DNA from: Rattus norvegicus
Taxonomy: Eukaryota > Chordata > Mammalia > Rodentia > Muridae
Assembly: GCF_036323735.1 (NCBI RefSeq)
Contig: NC_086021.1
Location: forward strand, 160,304,976-160,368,975
Direction: 5' to 3'
DNA length: 64,000 nt
Shown: positions 46,765-60,400 of the stretch, one piece after another
Numbering within the stretch: position 1 is the stretch's first letter
Layout: each line of letters begins with the position of its first letter
Notes under the pieces: model-generated
Database searches by the model: none
What the model saw: the letters and a program-made list of their open reading frames with translations, nothing else
Told to the model about the DNA's origin: nothing
Program-made: the position numbers and the translations under genes

Positions 46765-46985
46765 CACCAACTGCTTCATCCAGAGGCCTTTGCGCAGGAG
46801 CAACAGCAAAGCTCGTTAACTGCTTTACCCAGAAGCCTTTGCGCTCAAATACAATGCACGCCAACTGCCTCACCCAGAAGCCTTTGCGCTCAAATATAAT
46901 GCACGCCAACTGCCTCACCCAGAAGCCTTTGCTGCTCAAATATAATGCACCACAAGTGCCTCACCCAGAGCCCTTTGAGCCCCAG
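46765..46985. repeat. 45-bp minisatellite, five units (copy B)
   Basis: Motif CCAGA(A/G)GCCTTTGCG begins units at about 46780, 46829, 46874, 46919 and 46965. Three of these are close copies. On the minus strand the repeat translates as a 15-residue period (RKGFWVRQLACIIFE), a by-product of the 45-bp length. Confidence 0.9.
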
Positions 46986-48430
46986 GCAGCCAGAGGTACT
47001 GAAGACATGCAAGGCCCATTTCTTTTACCTACGTGCATTACTAGAATACCTGTACATTAAAGACTAATGTCATCACCTCAGGCAGAAAACACTGCACCTG
47101 GACGTGGCTGTGAGCACACAGTGAGCCTCAGTTTTCCCAGTGGAGGAGGTGGGTGTGTAATGTTTGCTTCCTGAAAGCCGAAGTTATTTCTAATGAAGTT
47201 CGTGTCCCCATCAAGAAGAGCTGTGTATTCCATGATCCTCCAGAATTCCAGATGTGTCAGTTGCACAGCTCTTACGTTCTAAGAAAGACAGAATTTGTTT
47301 ATTAGTGAGAGAAAATGAAATATTGGCAACATGGTACAGAAAGCCAAGTTTAAAGATCTCTCAGTATGGCTGGGTAAGTACTGAAGTAAAGATAAATAGC
47401 TAAAAGCATCAGTTATGCCCAGTCAGCACTTTTTATGTAAACGTTTTTAGGACGGACTGACCACCATTACAGGGTTCATCCCTAGAGTACACTCATTTAA
47501 CCTCTTTTGGCAATTTTTCACTGCCTCTAACATTTCTTGTAGTGCTCTTGTGAGACTTCCTCTGATAATGTTGCAACAGCGTCTTGGGTTGTCATCATGC
47601 AGATCTTGTCAGGACAACCATATGGTTAAGAGTTATGGTTAGAGTTTCTTAGAATACAGAATCCTGGGCCACATAGCAAAAATAATTAAAGGAAGAGAGG
47701 CCACGGATTTGAGTTGGGAGACACAAAAAGAGAAATTACATAAATATGGAACACGTACATGAATTTTTAAAACACTTAATGAAAGTGAAAGAGTTTCTCT
47801 AATATGAGGATTTAATGGAATATTTTCTAAATAATGGATTTTTGGATTTCCAATAAAAATACTTTTATCTAAATCTCAGTAAAAAGATCTGCAATTTTTC
47901 ATTTTATCTATGTTGTACATAATGTTTTCTTCTCTTTAGTTCTACCTGACCGAAAGATTGCCCTAAATAGATTTGTGAGTATATTATTAGTTGTGACAGT
48001 ATCTGTCCTTTCATAGTATTTTTTTCATTCAGTGTTGAATATTCTTGTAGAGAAATACACTTTTAAAATAGGCTATAAACTTCATGTATGGTAGAAATAA
48101 TGATGAATCCATAAGTTAAGTATAAGAAGGCAATACTCAGATATTAATATTTTACATATTTAATGCTTGCTTGAAAACATCTTATGGATGTGTGGACCCA
48201 CAAAGAAAATATCTAGTAATTTAAAAAAAAGATTTCTTAATTAAAAATAGATCATAGGCTGGTGAGATGGTACCAGCTGTTCTTCCAGAGTTCAGTTCTC
48301 AGCAAACACACAGTGATTCATCACTATTAATAAAAGAGGATCTGATGCCGCCTTCTGGAACTAACGTATACATGAAGACAGAGCACTCGTGAATGAATAA
48401 ATACTTTCTTTAAAAATTTTAAAATATTTT

Positions 48431-49632
48431 CTAGTTCCATCCATTTGCCTATGAATTTCATGAAGTCATTGTTTTTGATAGTAGTATTCCATTGTGTAGA
48501 TTTACCACATTTTCTGTATCCATTCCTCTGTTGAAGGGCATCAGGGTTCTTTCCAGCTTCTGGCTATTATAAATAAGGCTGCTATGAACATAGTGGAGCA
48601 TGTGTCTTTGTTGTATGTTGGGGCATCTTTTGGGTATATGCCCAGGAATGGTATAGTTGAGTCCTCAGGTAGTTCAATGTCCAATTTTCTGAGGAACCTC
48701 CAGACTGATTTCCAGAATGGTTGTACCAGTCTGCAATCCCACCAACAATGGAGGGGTGTTCCTCTTTCTCCGCATCCTCGCCAGCATCTGCTGTCACCTG
48801 AGTTTTTTATGTTAGCCATTCTGACTGGTGTGAGGTGGAATCTCAGGGTCATTTTCATTTGCATTTCCCTGATGACTAAGGATGTTGGACATTTCTTTAG
48901 GTGCTCCATGGCCATTCATTATTCCTTAGTTTAGAATTCCTTCTTTAGTTCTGCACTCTATTTTTAATAGGATTATTTTATTCTCTGTAGTCTTTTGAGT
49001 TCTTTTATATGATGGATATTGTATATATTGTATATATCAAGTTTAGGATTGGTAAAGATCTTTTCCCAATTTGTTCGTTGCCATTTTGTCCTAATGACAA
49101 TGTCATTTGCCTTACAGAAACTTTGCAATTCTATGAGGTCCCATTTGTCCATTCTTGATCTTAGTGCAGATGCCATTTGTATTCTGTTCACAAAATTCTC
49201 CCCTGTGCCTAGGTGTTCAAGGCTCTTCCCCACTTTCTCTTCTATTAGTTTCAGTGTATCTGGTTTTATGTGGAGGTTCTTGATCCTCTTGGACTTAAGC
49301 TTTGTACATGGTGATACATTTGCATTCTTCTACATGCTGACCTCCAGTTGAACCAGCACCATTTGTTGAAATGCATTTTTTCCATTGGATGGTTTCAGTT
49401 CCTTTTGTCAAAGATCAAGTGACCATAGTTGTATGGGTTAATTTCTGTGTTTTCAACTCTATTTCTTTGGTCTATGCCTTTCTCGGTACCAATACCATGC
49501 AGTTTTTATCCTGATTAGTCTATAATACAACTTGAGGTCAGGGATGGTGATTCCCCTAGATATTCTTTTATTGTTGAGAATAGTTTATGCTATCCTGGTT
49601 TTTTTGTGATTCCCAATGAATTTGCAAAATGC
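48431..49632 (-). mobile_element. LINE-1 ORF2 fragment, 3'-truncated, shared with segment C
   Basis: Minus-strand ORF2 C-terminal region (CPST, WWDCRLVQPFWKSVWRFLRK readable on minus). It lacks a 3' UTR and joins the B2-like SINE at 48420-48430. The same truncated junction occurs at 60545. It also shares an unusual TATATACAATATATACAATA-type insertion near 49020 with 59930-59952. Both observations show common descent by duplication. Confidence 0.9.
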
Positions 49633-50471
49633 TCTTTTTTTCTTAGATATATTTCTTTACTTACATTTCAAATATTATTCTCTTTCCCTGTTTCCTGTCC
49701 ATAAGCCTCCATCCCCTCCCCATCCCCCATACAGGTATTCCCCCATCCATCCCCCTTACTGTCACCCCCGCATATTCCCCTGCCCTGAGGGTCCAACCTC
49801 GGCAGGACTAAGGGCTTTCCCTTCCACTGGTGCCCCCAAAAAGCTATTCTCTGCTACATATGCAGTTTGAGCCCTGGGTCAGTCCATGTATAGTCTTTTG
49901 GTATTGGTTTAGTCCCTGGAAGCTCTGGTTGGATGGCATTGTTGTTTTTATAGGGTTGCAAGCTCCTTCATCTCCTTCAATCCTTCTTCTAATTTCCCCC
50001 AAGTGGTCCTGTTCTCAGTTCGGTGGTTTGCTGCTAGCATTAACCTCTGTATTGGACATGCTCTGGATGTGTCTCTCAGGAGATATCTATATCCGGTCTC
50101 TTTCAGCATGCATTTTTTAGCTTCATCAATCTTCTCTAGTTTTGGTGGCTGTATATATATGGGCCACATATGGGGCAGATTCTGAATGGCTGTTCCTTCA
50201 GTCACTGCTCTAAACTTTGCTTCCATATCCCCTCCTATGGATATTTCTCCCCTTTTAAGAAGGAACGGGAGCATCCAATTTTAGTCATCCTTCTTGAGCT
50301 TCCTGTGGTCTGTGGATTGCATCTTGGATAGCTCCAGCTTTGGGGCTAATATGCACTTATTAATGAGTGCATAAGGCTGCTATGAACATAGTGGAGTGTA
50401 TTTGGTTTTATGTGGAGGTCTTTGATCCACTTAGACTTAAGATTTGTCCAGGGCAATAAGGATGGATTGAT
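49633..50471 (-). mobile_element. LINE-1 3' end, internally deleted
   Basis: Minus strand. 3' terminus at about 49640 (TTACTTACATTTCAAATATTA on plus), 3' UTR to about 50365. Then two jumps: to an ORF2 piece at 50370-50398 (GCTGCTATGAACATAGTGGAG) and to another at 50399-50471 (TATGTGGAGGTCTTTGATCC). The 3' UTR closely matches that of the plus-strand element at 56020-56751, so both belong to one subfamily. Confidence 0.85.
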
Positions 50472-51074
50472 TTTCCATCCCACAGCTCCCTGCACCCAAA
50501 TCCTGTGGGGGAAGAGAGCAGACCGCTCAGGAGTGCAGACATCCTGAGGCCATAAGACAGACTGCCACCTTTGCACGCCTCGGCCCACATCCCTGGTCCA
50601 AGGGGAAACTGCACAGTGCCTCTGGACACAGGGATACAGGAACAGACAGCCGCCAGTAAGCACAGTTCTGGTCTGTGCCCAGGATTGAACTGAAGTGGCC
50701 AAACAGCTCCCTGCACCCAAATCCCATGGGGGAGAGGGCTGGGTCCTCAGAAGTGTGGCTACTCATGAGAAGTAAGAGGAGAATACCCTCTGCCCACAGT
50801 CCAGACCCAAGAGGGAATTGCACAGTGGCAACTGTGCCTGTGGGGTGCAAGGACCTACACGAGCAGTCAGGGGCAGGACCCTTTGATTCCTACCCATGCC
50901 TAGAGCTGGAAGACAGTCTCCAGGAGTGCCAACACACCTGAAATAAGCACCTGTTCTCAGGAAAGGCTGAAAGAAAACAGGAAAACGTTCTACAGGAGTG
51001 CTGACACAGAGGCCTACAGCAGGGTCAAGTCACTCTCAGAAACAGCAAGACAAGCAAACACCAGAGACAACCCA
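50472..51074 (+). promoter_or_regulatory. LINE-1 5' UTR (internal promoter region)
   Basis: GC-richer leader ahead of ORF1. The segment CAGCTCCCTGCACCCAAATC occurs at 50484 and 50705, 221 bp apart, giving two degenerate repeats of the leader. Rodent LINE-1 leaders act as RNA polymerase II promoters; activity of this copy is unknown. Confidence 0.7.
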
Positions 51075-52079
51075 ATGGCTAGAGGCAAGTGCAGGAACCT
51101 AATTAACAGCAACCAAGACTACTTGGCATCGTCAGAGCCCAGTTCTCCCACCAAAGAAAACACTGGATATCCAAAACACCAGAAAAGCAAGGTTTAGATT
51201 TAAAATCACATTTTTGATCATGATGGAGGACTTTAAGAAAGACATAAAGAACTCAGATAAATGCAGGAAAACACAAGAAAACAAGCAGAAGTCCTTAGAG
51301 AGGAAACACAAAAATCCCTGAAAGAATTACAGGAAAACACAATCAAACAGGTGAAGGAATTGAAAATGGAAATAGAAACAATAAAGAAAGCACAAAGGGA
51401 GACAACCCTGGATATAGAAAACCAAAGGAAGAGACAAGGAGCTGTAGATACAAGCATCACCAACAGAATACAAGAGGTAGAAGAGAGAATCTCAGGGGCA
51501 GAAGATACCATAGAAAACATTGACACAACTGTCAAAGATAATATAAAACACAAAAAGCATCTAGCACAAAATACACAGGAAACTCAGGACTCAATGAGAA
51601 GATCAAATGTAAGGATAATAGGTATAGAAGAAAGTGAAGACTCCCAAATTAAAGGGCCAGTAAATATATTCAACAAAATTATGGAAGAAAACTTCCCTAA
51701 CCTAAAGAAAGAGATGCCCATAAACATACAAGAAGCCTACAGAACTCCAAATAGATTGGACCACAAGAGAAATTCCTCCTGTCACATAATAGGTAAAACA
51801 CCAAATGCACAAAACAAAGAAAGAATATTAAAAGCAGTAAGGGAAAAAGGTCAAGTGACATATAAAGGCAGACCTATAAGAATTACACCATACTTCTCGC
51901 CAGAGACTATGAAAGCCAGAAGATCCTGGACAGATGTCATACAGACCGTAAGTGAACACAAATGCCAGCCCAAGTTACTGTATCCAGCAAAACTTTCAAT
52001 TAACATAGATAGAGAAACCAAGATATTCCATGACAAAACCAAATTTACACAATATCTTTCTACAAATCCAGCCCTATAA
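51075..52079 (+). pseudogene. LINE-1 ORF1, near-complete, two frameshifts
   Basis: ORF1p is the trimeric RNA-binding chaperone of LINE-1. The start ATG at 51075 opens MARGKCRNLINSNQDYLASS, matching the rodent N-terminus. A frameshift near 51170 leads to stops; a second shift near 51260 restores the frame. From 51261 it is open for 272 codons. It holds a coiled coil (KEETQKSLKELQEN), then the RRM/CTD core with GPVNIFNKIMEENFPNLKKE, NKERILKAVREKGQVTYKG and ARRSWTDVIQTV. The end is TNPAL-stop at 52077-52079. The net length is close to the family's. Because of the shifts no full-length product is expected. Confidence 0.92.
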
Positions 52080-52200
52080 AGGATAATAGGTGGAAAATTA
52101 CAACACAAGGAGAGAAACTACACTGTACAGAAAGCAAGAATATAATTTCCTTGTAATGAAACCAAAAGAGAGACAAACAATCATAATTCTACCTCTAACA

Positions 52201-55200
52201 ATGAAAATAACAGGAAGTGACAATCACTATTCCTTAAAATCTCTCAACATCAATGAACTCAATTCCCTAATAAAAAGACATAGACTAACAAAAGGGATAC
52301 ATAAAGAGGACCCAGCATTTTGCTGCATGCAGGAAACACATCTCAGAGACAAAGACAGACACTACCTCAGAGTACATGGCTGGAAAACAACTTTCCAAGC
52401 AAATGGCCCGAAGAAACAAGCTGCAGTTGCCATTCTAATATCAAATAAAATTGACTTTTAACCAAAAGTCATTAAAAAAGATAAGGAAGGACACTTAATT
52501 TTCATCAAAGGAAAAATCCACCAAGATGAACTCTCAATCCTAAATATCTATGCTCCAAATGCAATGGCACCTACATTCATAGAAGAAACCTTACTAAAGC
52601 TCAAAGCACACATTTCACCTCACATGATAATAGTAGGAGATTTCAACACCCCACTCTCATCACTGGACAGATCATGGAAACAGAAATTAAACAGAGACGT
52701 AAAGAAACTAACAGAAGTTATGAACCAAATGGATTTGACATATTTATAGAACATTCCATCATAAAACAAAAGGATATACCTTCTTCTCAGCACCACATGT
52801 AAACTTCTCCAAAATTGACCATATAATTGGTCACAAAACAGGCCTCAACAGGCACAGGAAGATAGAAATAATCCCATGCACCCTATCAGATCACTACACA
52901 CTAAGACTGGTCTTCAATATCAACAATAATGACAGAAAGCCCACATACACATAGAAGTTGAACAATGCTCTACTCAATGAGAACTTGGTCAAGGAAGAAA
53001 TAAAGAAAGAAATTAAAGACTTCTTAGAATTTAATGAAAATGAAGATACAACATTCCCAAACTTATGGGACACAATGAAAGCAGTACTGAGAGGAAAACT
53101 CATAGCTCTCAGTGCCTGCCAAAAGAAACAGGAGAGAGCATATGTCAGCAGCTTGACAGCACACCTAAAAGCTCTAGAACAAAAATTTATAAATAAACAC
53201 AAGAGGAGTAGAAGGCAGGAAATAATCAAACCCAGAGCTGAAATCAAACAAGTAGAAACAAAAAGGACTATACAAAGAATCAACAAAACCAGGAGCTGGT
53301 TCTTTGAGAAAATCAACTAGATAGATAAACCCTTAGCCAGACTAACCAGAGGTCACAGAAAGTGTATCCAAATTATTCAAAATCAGAAATCAAAAGGGAG
53401 ACATAACAACAGAATCTGAAAAATTAAAAAAAAATCATCAGATTCTACTATGAAAGCCTATATTCAACAAAACTGGAAAATCTGGAGGAAATGGACAATT
53501 TTCTAGACAGATACCAGGTACCAAAGTTAAATCAGGAACAAATAAACCATCTAAACAACCCCATAACTCCTAAAGAAATAGAAGCAATTATTAAAAGTCT
53601 CCCAACCAAAAAGAGCCCAGGTCCAGAGGGGTTTAGTGCAGAATTCTATCAGACCTTCATAGAAGACCTCATACCAATACTGTCCAAACTATTCCACAAA
53701 ATTGAAACAGATGGAGCACTACCGAATTCCTTCTATGAAGCCACAATTACTCTTATACCTAACCACACAAAGACCCAACAAAGAAAGAGAACTTCAGACC
53801 AATTTCCCTTATGAATATCGACACAAAAATACTCAAAAAAATTGTTGCAAACTGAATCCAAGAACACATCAAAATGATCATCATGATCAACTAGACTTCA
53901 TCCCAGGGATGCAGGGATGGTTTAATATACGAAAATCCACCAATGTAATCCACTATATAAACAAACTCAAAGATAAGAACCACATGATCATTTCATTAGA
54001 TGCTGAGAAAGCATTTGACAAAATTCAACACCGCTTCATGATAAAAGTCCTGGAAAGATCAGGAAATCAAGTCCCATATCTAAACATAGTGAAAGCCATA
54101 TACAGCAAAGCAGTAGCTAGCATCAAACTAAATGGAGAGAAACTTGAAGCAATCCCACTAAAATCAGGGACTAGACAAGGCTGCCCACTCTCTCCCTACT
54201 TATTCAATATAGTACTTGAAGTCCTAGACAGAGCAATCAGAAAGTGAAAGGAGGTCAAAGGGATACAAATTGGAAGGGAAGAAATCAAAATATTACTATT
54301 TGCAGATGATATGATAGTGTACTTAAGTGACTCCAAAAGTTCCACCAGAGAACTACTTAACCTGATAGACAACTTCAGCAAGGTCTCGGGGTATAAAATT
54401 AACTTAAATTGGTTGCCTTTCTCTACTCAAAGGATAAGCAGGCTGAGAAAGAAATTAAGGAAATGACACCCTTCACAATAGTCCCAAATAATATAAAATA
54501 TCTTGGTGTGACTTTAACCAAGCAAGTTAAAGATCTGTATGGCAAGAACTTCAAGTCTCTGAAGAAAGAAATTGAGGAAGATCTCAGGAGATGGAAAGAT
54601 CTTCCATGCTTATGGATTGGTAGGATTAATATAGTTAAGATGACTATTTTGCCAAAAGCAATCTACAGATTCAATGCAATACCCATAAAGTGCCTACTCA
54701 ATTCTTTATAGAGATAGAAAGAGCAATTTGCAAATTCATTTGAAATAACAAAAAACCCAGAATAGCAAAAAATATACTCAACAATAAAAGAACTTCTGGG
54801 AGAATCACCATCCCTGACTTCAAGCAGTATTGCAGAGCAATAGATAAAAACTGCATGGTATTGGTACAGAAACAGGCAGATAGATTGGTGGAACAGAATT
54901 GAAGACCCAGAAACGAACCCACACACCTATGGTCACTTCATCTCTGACAAAGGAGCTAAAACCATCCAATGGAAGAAAGATAGCATTTTCAACAAATGGT
55001 GCTGGTTCAACTGGAGGTCAACGTGTAGAAGAATGCAGATCGATCCATGCTTATCACCCTGTACAAAGCTTAAGTCCAAGTGGATCAAGGACCTCCACAT
55101 CAAACCAGATACACTCAAACCAATAGAAGAAAAAGTGGGGAAGAGTCTCGAACACATGGGCATTGGGGAAATTTTCCTGAACAAAACACCAATGGCTTAT

Positions 55201-56019
55201 GCTCTAAGATCAAGAATCGACGAATGGGATCTCATAAAACTGCAAAGCTTCTGTAAGGCAAAGGACACTGTGGTTAGGACAAAACGGCAACCAACAGATT
55301 GGGAAAAGATCTTTACCAATCCTACAACAGATAGAGGGCTAATGTCCAAAATATACAAAGAACTCAAGAAGTTAGATTCCAGAGAGCCGAATAACCCTAT
55401 TAAAAAATGGGGATACAAAGCTAAACAAAACATTCTCACCTGAGGATTATCGAATGGCCAAAAAGCACCTAAAGAAATGTTCAACATCCTTAGTCATCAG
55501 GGAAATGCAAATCAAAACCACACTGAGATTTCACCTCACTCCAGTCAAAATGGCTAAGATAAAAAAACTCAGGTGACAGCAGAGGCTGGCAAGGATGTGG
55601 AGAAAAAAGAACACTCCTCCATTGTTGATGGGATTGCAAATTCGTACAACCACTCTGGAAATCAGTTTGGAGGTGCCTCAGAAAATTGGACATAGCACTA
55701 CCTGAAGACCCAGCTATACCTCTCTTGGGCATATACCCAAAAGATGCTCCAACATACAACAAAGACACATGCTCCACTATGTTCATAGCAGCCTTATTTA
55801 TAGTAGCCAGAAGCTGGAAAGAACCCAGATGCCCTTCAACAGAGGAATGGATTCAAAAATTTGGCACATCTACACAATGGAGTACTACTCAGCTATCAAA
55901 AACAATGACTTCATGAAATTCATAGGCAAATGGAATGAACTAGAAAATATCATCCTGCATGAGGTAACTCAATCACAGAAAACACACTTGCTATGCATTC
56001 ATTGATAAGTGGATATTAG
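52201..56019 (+). pseudogene. LINE-1 ORF2 (endonuclease and reverse transcriptase), many stops
   Basis: ORF2p nicks target DNA and reverse-transcribes LINE-1 RNA. It starts at MKITGSDNHYSLKSLNINEL. Endonuclease landmarks are visible: QETHLRD (52329 on), NIYAPN, DFNTPLS, SDHYT. Internal stops occur at 52459-52461 and in the 52747 and 52951 regions. RT motifs are present: SLDAEKAFDKIQH, SGTRQGCPLSPYLFN, and the catalytic FADD at 54299-54310. The C-terminal CPSTEEWIQK and zinc-knuckle-like GCGEK...LHC..DC segment (with a UGA) follow. The end SLISGY-stop is at 56017-56019. Full-length in extent but not translatable. Confidence 0.92.
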
Positions 56020-56751
56020 CCAAAAAGCTTGAATTACCCAAGATGCAATCCATAGACCACAGGAAGCTCAAGAAGAAGGATGATTAATATCGGATGCTCC
56101 AACTCCTTCTTAAAAAGGGAAAAATTATCCATATGAGGGGCTATGGAAGCAAAATTTAGAGCAGTGATTCAAGGAACGGCCATTTAGACCCTGCCTCACA
56201 TGTGGCCCATATAAATACACCCACCAAAACTAGATAAGATTGATGACTCTAAAAAATGCATGCTGAAAGAGACCGGATATAGATCTCTCGTGAGAGACAC
56301 ATCCAGAGCATGTCCAATACAGAGGTCAATGCTAGCAGCAAACCACTGAACTGAGAACAGGACCCCCTTGGGGGAATTAGAGGAAGTATTGAAAGAGCTG
56401 AAGGAGCTTGCAAACCCATAAAACCAACAATGCCAACCAATCAGAGCTTCCAGGGACTAAACCAATACCAAAAGACTATACATGGACTGACCCAGGGCTC
56501 AAACTGCATATGTAGCAGAGAATAGCTTTTTGGGGGCACCAGTGGAAGGGAAAGCCCTTGGTCCTGCCAAGGTTGGACCCCCAGTGCAGGGGAATGTGGG
56601 AAGGGCAGTAAGGGGGATGTATGAGGGGAATACCCGTATGGAAGATGGGGAGGGGAGGGGATAGGGTTTTATGGACAGAAAACCAGAAAGGCGAATAACA
56701 TTTGAAATGTAAGTAAAGAAATATATCTAATAAAAAATTTTAAAAAAGAAG
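56020..56751 (+). mobile_element. LINE-1 3' UTR and tail of the full-length element
   Basis: Typical rodent LINE-1 3' UTR, ending ACATTTGAAATGTAAGTAAA, ATATATCTAATAAAAAATTT and an A-rich stretch at about 56730-56751. The whole element spans 50472-56751 (about 6.3 kb). Confidence 0.9.
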
Positions 56752-57412
56752 TATGATTAGGCTTATGTGGCTCTCTTTTGTGGTTGCTGTGAGATGATTA
56801 ATTTCTTGGTTTTTGTTTGATATAATTACCCTCTGTGTTTTGGAGTTTTCCTTCTAATATCCTTCATAGGGTTAGATTAGTAGAAAGATATTGCTTAAAT
56901 TTGGTTTTGTTATAGAATATCTTGATTTCTCAATCTACAGTGATTGAGAGTTTGCTGGTTATAGTAGCTTGGGCTGGCATTTCTGTTCTCTGAGCGTCTG
57001 CATGACATCTGTCCAGGATCTTCTTCCTTTTAGAATCTCTGTTGAGAAATCTGGTGTAATTCAGATAGGCCTGCCTTTCTATGTTACTGGGACTTTTTCC
57101 CTTTAGATTTCTTTCTGTGTTCTGTGTATTTAGTGTTTTGATTATTTTGTGACAGGAGTTGTGTTTTGTTTTTGTTTTTTGTTTTTTTTTTTGTGGTCTA
57201 ATCTATTTGGTGTTTTGTAGGTTTCTTGTACATTTATGGCCATCTATTTCTTTATGTTAAGTAAGTTTTCATCTATGATTTTGTTAAAGATATTTTCTGG
57301 TCCTTTGATTTGGGAATCATCACCTATTATTCTTAGGCTTGGACTTTTCATTGTGTCCTTAATTTCCTGGATATTTATGTTTATGAGCTTTTGCTCCTAA
57401 TTTAATTGACTT
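56752..57412 (-). mobile_element. LINE-1 ORF1/inter-ORF segment, inverted
   Basis: Minus strand. ORF1 C-terminal region (reverse complement of AGATCCTGGACAGATGTCAT at about 57000-57025). The ORF1 middle lies at about 57290-57400. The end nearest 56752 is the spacer between ORF1 and ORF2. It joins plus-strand ORF2 at about 57412, a 5'-inversion layout. Confidence 0.85.
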
Positions 57413-60400
57413 TGACAATAACAGAAAGAACAGAAAGCCCACACACTCATGAAAACTGAACAATTCTCTACTCAAAGATAACTTAGTCAAGGAAGAAATA
57501 AAGACAGAAATAAAGACTTTCTAGAATTTCATGAAAATGAAGGCACAACATAACCAAACTTTTGGGATGCAATAAAAGCAGTGCTAAGAGGAAAACTCAT
57601 AGCTCTGTGTGCCTCCAAAAAGAAATTGGAGAGGGCATACATCAATACCTTGACAGCACACCTGAAATCTCTAGAACAAAAAGAAGCAAATACATCCAAG
57701 AGGAGTAGAAGGTAGGAAATAATCAAACTCAAGGCTGAAATCAACCAAATAGAAATAAAAGAGACTATACAAAGAATTAACAAGACCAAGAGCTATTCCT
57801 TTGAGAAAATCAACAAGATAGATAAACCCTTATCCAGATTAACCAGAGGGCACAGAAAGAGTATCCAAATTGCAAAATCTGAAATCAAAATGGAGACATA
57901 ACAACAGAAACTGAGGAAATTCAAAAATTATCAGATCTTATTACAAAAGCCTATACTCAACAAAACTGGGAAACCTGGAGGAAATAGGCAATTTTCTAGA
58001 CAGATACCAGGTACCAAAGTTAAATCGGGATCAGATAAACCATCTAAACAGTCCCATAACCCCTATAGACACAAAAGCAGTCATTAAAAGTCTTCCAACC
58101 AAAAAAAGCCCAGGACAGACAGGTTTAGTGGAAAAGTATATTAAACATTCAAAGAAGACCTAATACCAATACTCAAAATATTCCACAAAAATAGAAACAG
58201 AAGGAACATTACCCAATTCCTTCTATGAAGCCACAATTATGCTTATACCTAAACTATGCAAAGACCAAAGAAAGAGAACTTCAGACTAATTTCCCTTATG
58301 AATATCGATGCAAAAATACTCAAAAATATTCTCGAAAACTGAATCAAAGAACAACACATCAAAACGATCATTCACCATGATCAAATAGGCTTCATCCCAG
58401 GGATTCAGGGAAGGCTCAATAAATGGAAATCCATCAACAGAATTCATTATATAAACAAACACCAAGAAAAAAAAACACATGATCATCTCATTAGATGCTA
58501 AGAAAGCATTTGACAAAGTTCAATATCCCTTCATATTAAAAGGCTTTGAAAGATCAGGTCCATACCTAAACATAGTAAAAGCAACATACAGCAAACCAGT
58601 AGCCAACATCAGACAAAATGGAGAGAATCTTGAAGCAATCCCACTAAAATCAGGGACTAGAAAAGGCTGCCCACTCTCTCCCTACTTATTCAATATAGTT
58701 CTTGAAGTCCTAGCCAGAGCAATCAGACAACAAAAGGAGGTCAAGGGGATACAGATCGGAAAAGAAGAAGTCAAAGTATCACTATTTGCAGATAATAGGA
58801 TAGTATACTTAAGTGACCCCAAAAATTCCACCAGAGAACTACTAAGCCTGATAAAAAAAAGTTCAGCAAGGTGGATGGATATAATATTCTAGAAACTTCT
58901 TTTTTTTTCTTGGAGCTGGGGACCGAACCCAGGGCCTTAAGCGCTCTACCATTGAGCCAAATCCCCACCCCCTTGATGGATATAATATTAACTCAAACAA
59001 ATCAGTAGCCTTCCTCTACTCAAAGGATAATCAGGCTGAGAAAGAAATTAGAGAAAGGAGACCCTTCACAATAGTCATAAATACTATAAAATATCTTGGT
59101 GTGACTCTAACCAAGCAAGTGAATGATCAGTATGGCAAGAACTTCAATGTCTGAAGAAAGAAATTGAAGAAGATCTCAGAAGATGGAAAGACCTCCCATG
59201 CTCATGGATTGGCAGATTTCATAGAGTAAAAATGGCCATTTTTGCCAAAAGCAATCTACAGATTCAATGTAATCCCCATCAAAATTACAACTCAATTCTT
59301 CATAGAGTTAGAAAGATCAATTTTCAAATTCATTTAGAATAACAAAAAACGCAGGATAGCAAAAACTATTTTCAGCAATAAAAAATCTTCTGGGGGAATC
59401 ACCATCCCTGACCTCAAGCTGTATTACAGACCATTTGTGATTTAAGAAAACTGCATGGAATTGGTACAGAGAAAGCCAAATAGATCAAAGGAATAGAATT
59501 GAAGACCCAGAAATGAACACACACACCTATGGTCACTTGATCATTGACAAAGGAGCTGAAACCATCCAGTGGGAAAAAATTGCATTTCAACAAATGGTGC
59601 TGCTTTATCTGAAGATCAGTATGTAGAAGAATGCAAATCAATCCATTCTTATGTCCTTGTAAAAAGCCCAAGTCCTAGTAGATCAAGTACCTCCACATAA
59701 AACCAGATACAGTGAAACTAATAGAAGAAAATGTGGGGAAGAGCATCAAACACAGGCACAGAGGAAAATTTCCTGAACAGAACAAAAAAAGTTTATGCTC
59801 TAAGATCAAGAATGGACAAATAAGACCTCATAAAATTGCAAAGCTTCTGTGAGTCAAAGGACACTGTGAATAGTACGAAACAACAACCAACCAATTGGGG
59901 AAAGGTCTTTACCAATCCTAAATTTGACATATACAGTATATACAATATCAATCACATACAAAGAACTTAAAAAGTTAGACTCCATAGAATCAAATAACCC
60001 TATTAAAAATGTGGTACAGAACTAAAAGCAAGAATCCTAAACAAAGAAATACTGAATGACCACGGAGAACCTAAAGAAATAAACATCCTTAGTCATCAGG
60101 GAAATGCAAATCAAAATGACCCTGAGATTCCACCTCAAATAAGTCAGAAGGGTTAAGATAAAAAACTCAGGTGACAGCAGATGCTGGCGAGAATGTGGAG
60201 AAAGAGGAACACTCCTCCATTGTTGGTGGGATTGCAGACTGGTACAACCATTCTGGAAATCAGTCTGGAGGTTCCTCAGAAAATTGGCTATAGTACTACC
60301 TGAGGACTCAGCTATACCATTCCTGGGCATATACCCAAAAGATGTCCAACATACAACAAAGACACGTGCTCCACTATGTTATAGCAGCCTTATTTATAAT

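Larger units (their letters stand above)
46087..48430 (-). repeat. Duplicated segment, copy B (inverted relative to A and C)
   Basis: Reverse complement of the segment body in C (60546-63330), without the four SINEs that C carries. Shared anchors include CATCCAGAGGCCTTTGCGC at about 46777 and CCAGAATTCCAGATGTGTCA at about 47241. The sequence TTTGGATTTCCAATAAAAATAC lies at about 47839. It includes the shared B2-like SINE at about 48245-48420, after which both B and C continue into the same LINE-1. Confidence 0.9.

Noticed and set aside
46658..46939. 93-codon minus-strand frame with a 15-residue repeat
   Set aside because: It is the 45-bp minisatellite read in frame; unit number and flanks differ in A and C.
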